From: Paraspadella gotoi
Lineage: Eukaryota > Chaetognatha
Assembly (NCBI GenBank): GCA_051294375.1
Contig: CM119270.1
Location: forward strand, 16,204,019-16,268,018
Length of the DNA stretch: 64,000 nucleotides
Direction of reading: 5' to 3'
The notes under the pieces are model-generated. The model ran no database searches. It was not told the DNA's origin and saw nothing but the letters and a program-made list of their open reading frames with translations. Below, one piece after another: positions 61,670-64,000 of this stretch (its first letter is position 1; every line of letters starts with the position of its first letter). The position numbers were made by a program, and so were the translations under genes.

Positions 61670-63132
61670 GACCTAACGGACACTTACCAAAGGTACAGGG
61701 GCAGGGCGGAAGAGAGAGTGAATTTTCTGATCCGATTTGCATCGAGTTTTCTTCTTCGTTAAATCGCTCGATGCGTCTACAGACAAAAACCACCAAATTT
61801 GATTTACAAGGGGTTTTGCATCTTTCTATATCCTTTCTCTCTTTGTCTCTCTCCAAACTTTTTTTGTCATCTCCTCTCTCTCTCTCTCCTTACTTTTATC
61901 CTTGTTCTTCACTTTACCTCATCAAATCATCCTTTCTGACGTTGGTTGGTTCGTCGAGGCAACGAAGAGTCCGGCGAACGATGCGCTCCCGTAGTGACGC
62001 ATGAAAGAACTGACGCCCACAAATGTGAGGATGAGGTGAAAATGTTATTTTCATGTGGTGAGAATGGTCGTGAATAGAGGAGATGAAAAGGAAACTAGAG
62101 TCACATTTAGGTCTGGGTGCGGATAAAACAATGGAAGGAAAAAAAAGAAAAAAAAAGATAAGACAAAGTAATTACAAGATAAGATTAAGATAAGGAAAGT
62201 TAAAGTAAAGATGCATATTAGATCCGAGTTGCTTTGAATGATAGGATTAAATGTGGTACAGATCTTTTCACTTCTTCACCTCATTACCTTATGGAGCCTC
62301 CCCTCCCCCTCTCTTCATTCTTCCTCACCCTGCTCCGCCAAATCCACTTCAGTCTTTGTAGTGCGACGTGAAAAGTCTCTTTCTTTCCTACGATTTTGTC
62401 GTCGTTATGTCTTTCGGCAGTCGCTAGGCACGGACACCGATTCCCGCCATTTTGTCCGCCATTTGGCTATTTGGGATTCCACAGTGCAGTTAAGAATGTA
62501 TTTTTTTCATAAAAGGTTTTTTTTTTTCCTTTTTTTCCTTGTTGTAGTCCTCAGATACACTAATTTGAAAGTCGTATCCTAATATAATCGTAAATTACAT
62601 TTTATTAAATGAATGGATAAATTTTATATTGGTTGTACCAATTTCATGAAGCTAGTTGCCGTAGTTGGTTGGTATGTGTTCTTAAAATTGAGACTAATAT
62701 AAAATAATTAAAATTACATTTGTGCCACGAAAACAATTTTATTATTGAGAGTTCCTCTTTGCAAGCCGAGCGAATTTGTTTAGAGTTGATGTTCTTTTTG
62801 GTTACTATGGAAAAATAGCAACGTAGTCATTCAAATAGTTCCTGAACAGACGTTAGGCCTTCCTTAGTAATCCTTTACTCGCGGAGGTTAAAATCAAAAG
62901 AGGCAACTCCTGCAAACCTTGCTGTTAAAAGTCAAACGAGATATAATTGGGAAAACTATTTTAGGACTATCAGTATCTGTGTTACATTTATGCATTATTG
63001 GAAATTAAGAAACTTTCAAAGTAAAAAAAATTTATATTTATCATTTTGATGACACAATGAAAGAAATTATAAAAGTATGCAATGCATTTCACAAAACAAG
63101 CCTTTAGAATAACACATCACTACTGTTAATAA
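50185..63132. repeat. Right (noisy) arm of inverted duplication 3
   Basis: Reverse complement of 36879-50052 with many one- or two-base indels, and with sequence where the left arm has Ns. Microsatellites differ in length: GA at 50425-50635, 51705-51805, 55510-55750 and 61595-61670; CT at 54310-54420 and 60045-60115. It ends at a 25-N gap. Coding frames are broken throughout. Best read as a fold-back raw-read extension rather than a genomic duplication. Confidence 0.93.
57052..62465 (-). pseudogene. Broken reverse copy of the CNBD-type gene
   Basis: All regions corresponding to the 13 exons can be followed in order on the minus strand, from the first exon (about 62284-62465) to the last (about 57052-57137), but with frameshifting indels in most. 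For example, the exon with FGTTGFHIIL lies near 60185-60290 with altered ends. It is probably an assembly artefact and not an expressed pseudogene. Confidence 0.88.
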
Positions 63133-63157
63133 NNNNNNNNNNNNNNNNNNNNNNNNN
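63133..63157. other. 25-N assembly gap after inverted duplication 3
   Basis: The third gap of exactly 25 Ns, at the outer end of the noisy arm, as at 27692. Confidence 0.97.
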
Positions 63158-63598
63158 CGCGGTCTCCTCCTTTTCCTCCTCCTCCTCCTCCTGCTCCTCC
63201 TCCTCCTTTTCCTCTTCTTCCTTGATATCCTCATTAGTCTCAAGTTTTTAAATAGATGAGAAAGTTTTTTTTTGCGAAACAATACGGGGGCGGAGCAGCG
63301 GCGGCTTGAGCCGAGCGCGGGCTGATAGATGAGTCGCAGTTATGTATGATAAGCCAAAACCCACCTCGGGCACGAAGCCTCACCCTAAACTAAAAAACGC
63401 CCCGACGAACACAGAGAGAGAGGGAGAGAGAGAGGAGAGGATGAGAGAAGAGAGAGGGGGCGGAGGAGTCTTGTTTCGCAAAAAAAAACTTTCTCATCTA
63501 TTTAAAAACTTGAAGACTTAAAATGAGGATATCAAGGTAAGAAGAGGAAAAGGAGGAGGAGAGCAGGAGGAGGAGGAGGAGGAAAGGAGGAGACCGGC
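63158..63598. repeat. Inverted duplication 4 (fold near 63.38 kb)
   Basis: Bases 63158-63290 (TCC repeats, then CTTGATATCCTCATTAGTCT, then GATGAGAAAGTTTTTTTTTG) are mirrored at 63473-63598. The loop of about 180 bases is GC-rich and ends in a GA microsatellite at 63415-63455. On the minus strand the first arm encodes LETNEDIKEEEEKEEEEQ, a glutamate-rich candidate exon; the second arm has frameshifts. Confidence 0.85.
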
Positions 63599-63600
63599 GG

Positions 63601-64000
63601 AAATGAGTACAGAAAAGGGACAGAAAAGACTATCAAAGAAAAAAAGACAAAGAAAGAAAGAAAGAAGAAAAGAAGAAGAAAGAAAGAAAGAAGAAAAAGA
63701 AAGAAGAAGAAAGAAAGAAAGAAAGAAAGAAAAAAAAAAAGAGACAAATTAGATAGGAGGAATTAGGAAACCGCGATCTCCTCCATTACCTCTTCCTCTT
63801 CCTCTTCTTTTCTTCTTCCCTTTTCTTCTTCCTTCTCCTCCTCCTCCTCCTTCACTCTGAGGACCGGAAAAAAGAGGAAAGGAAGAGAGATGAAAAATCC
63901 CGATACATCAAAGGGATTTTGCCATTAGAGGAATGTAATATCACTAACTCGACACATCTGTTGAAATTTTTTTGTGAGAGGAAAGAGAGAGAGGAGGAGG
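63601..64000 (+). repeat. Direct repeat of the start of the right arm of duplication 3
   Basis: Matches 50053-50440 in the same orientation, with indels: AAATGAGTACAG, the purine tract, GAGACAAATTAGATAG, the CTTC/CTCC block, and CGATACATCAAAGGGATTTT. It runs off the window end, so a further reverse copy of the CNBD locus probably follows. Confidence 0.92.

Noticed and set aside
57052-62465. A second, minus-strand CNBD-type gene
   Set aside because: Same gene in the noisy reverse arm; indels break most exons and no exon differs in a way that suggests independent evolution.

Overview
This is eukaryotic, animal-type nuclear DNA: AT-rich, full of (GA/CT)n and (GAC/GTC)n microsatellites, with short exons bounded by GT/AG and separated by introns. 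Nothing in it is operon-like, viral or prokaryotic. The exact taxon cannot be read from the sequence. A weak resemblance of one cysteine-rich protein to an insect haemolymph-protein family (DUF1397-like) makes an arthropod possible but not shown.

Three genes are supported by splice sites and matching reading phase. (1) A plus-strand gene for a secreted, cysteine-rich protein with a GPI-type tail has exons at 15.9-16.3, 29.4, 35.9 and 36.3 kb; further candidate upstream exons lie at 12-15 kb. (2) A minus-strand gene for a three-LIM-domain protein (28593 down to 19298) lies antisense inside a large intron of gene 1. (3) A complete 13-exon plus-strand gene (37559-42942, 523 residues, every phase joining) encodes a CNBD1/CNBD2-type protein with two cyclic-nucleotide-binding folds. 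A fourth, only partly visible plus-strand gene may occupy 45.7-50.0 kb.

The dominant structure is a set of large inverted duplications: 1-2230 (fold near 0.77 kb), 16576-27691 (fold between 20.4 and 22.8 kb), and 36879-63132 (fold near 50.1 kb, arms about 13 kb). A further fold near 63.4 kb starts yet another reverse copy that runs off the window. In the two large ones the second arm has many small insertions, deletions and frameshifts, it fills the N-gaps of the first arm, and it ends at a gap of exactly 25 Ns. These signs point to gap filling or contig extension with raw, folded-back long reads rather than real gene duplication. The reverse copies of the LIM and CNBD genes should not be counted as extra genes.

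Other content: an array of about 24 copies of a ~69-bp repeat with two linked variants (4.9-6.6 kb); a 51-bp repeat encoding a 17-residue coiled-coil-like unit (17.3-17.8 kb); a ~150-bp acidic repeat present once in one arm and three times in the other; a tRNA-derived SINE-like element (40.7 kb); and a 32-bp tandem repeat that copies an exon end together with its 5' splice site five times (39.1-39.3 kb).
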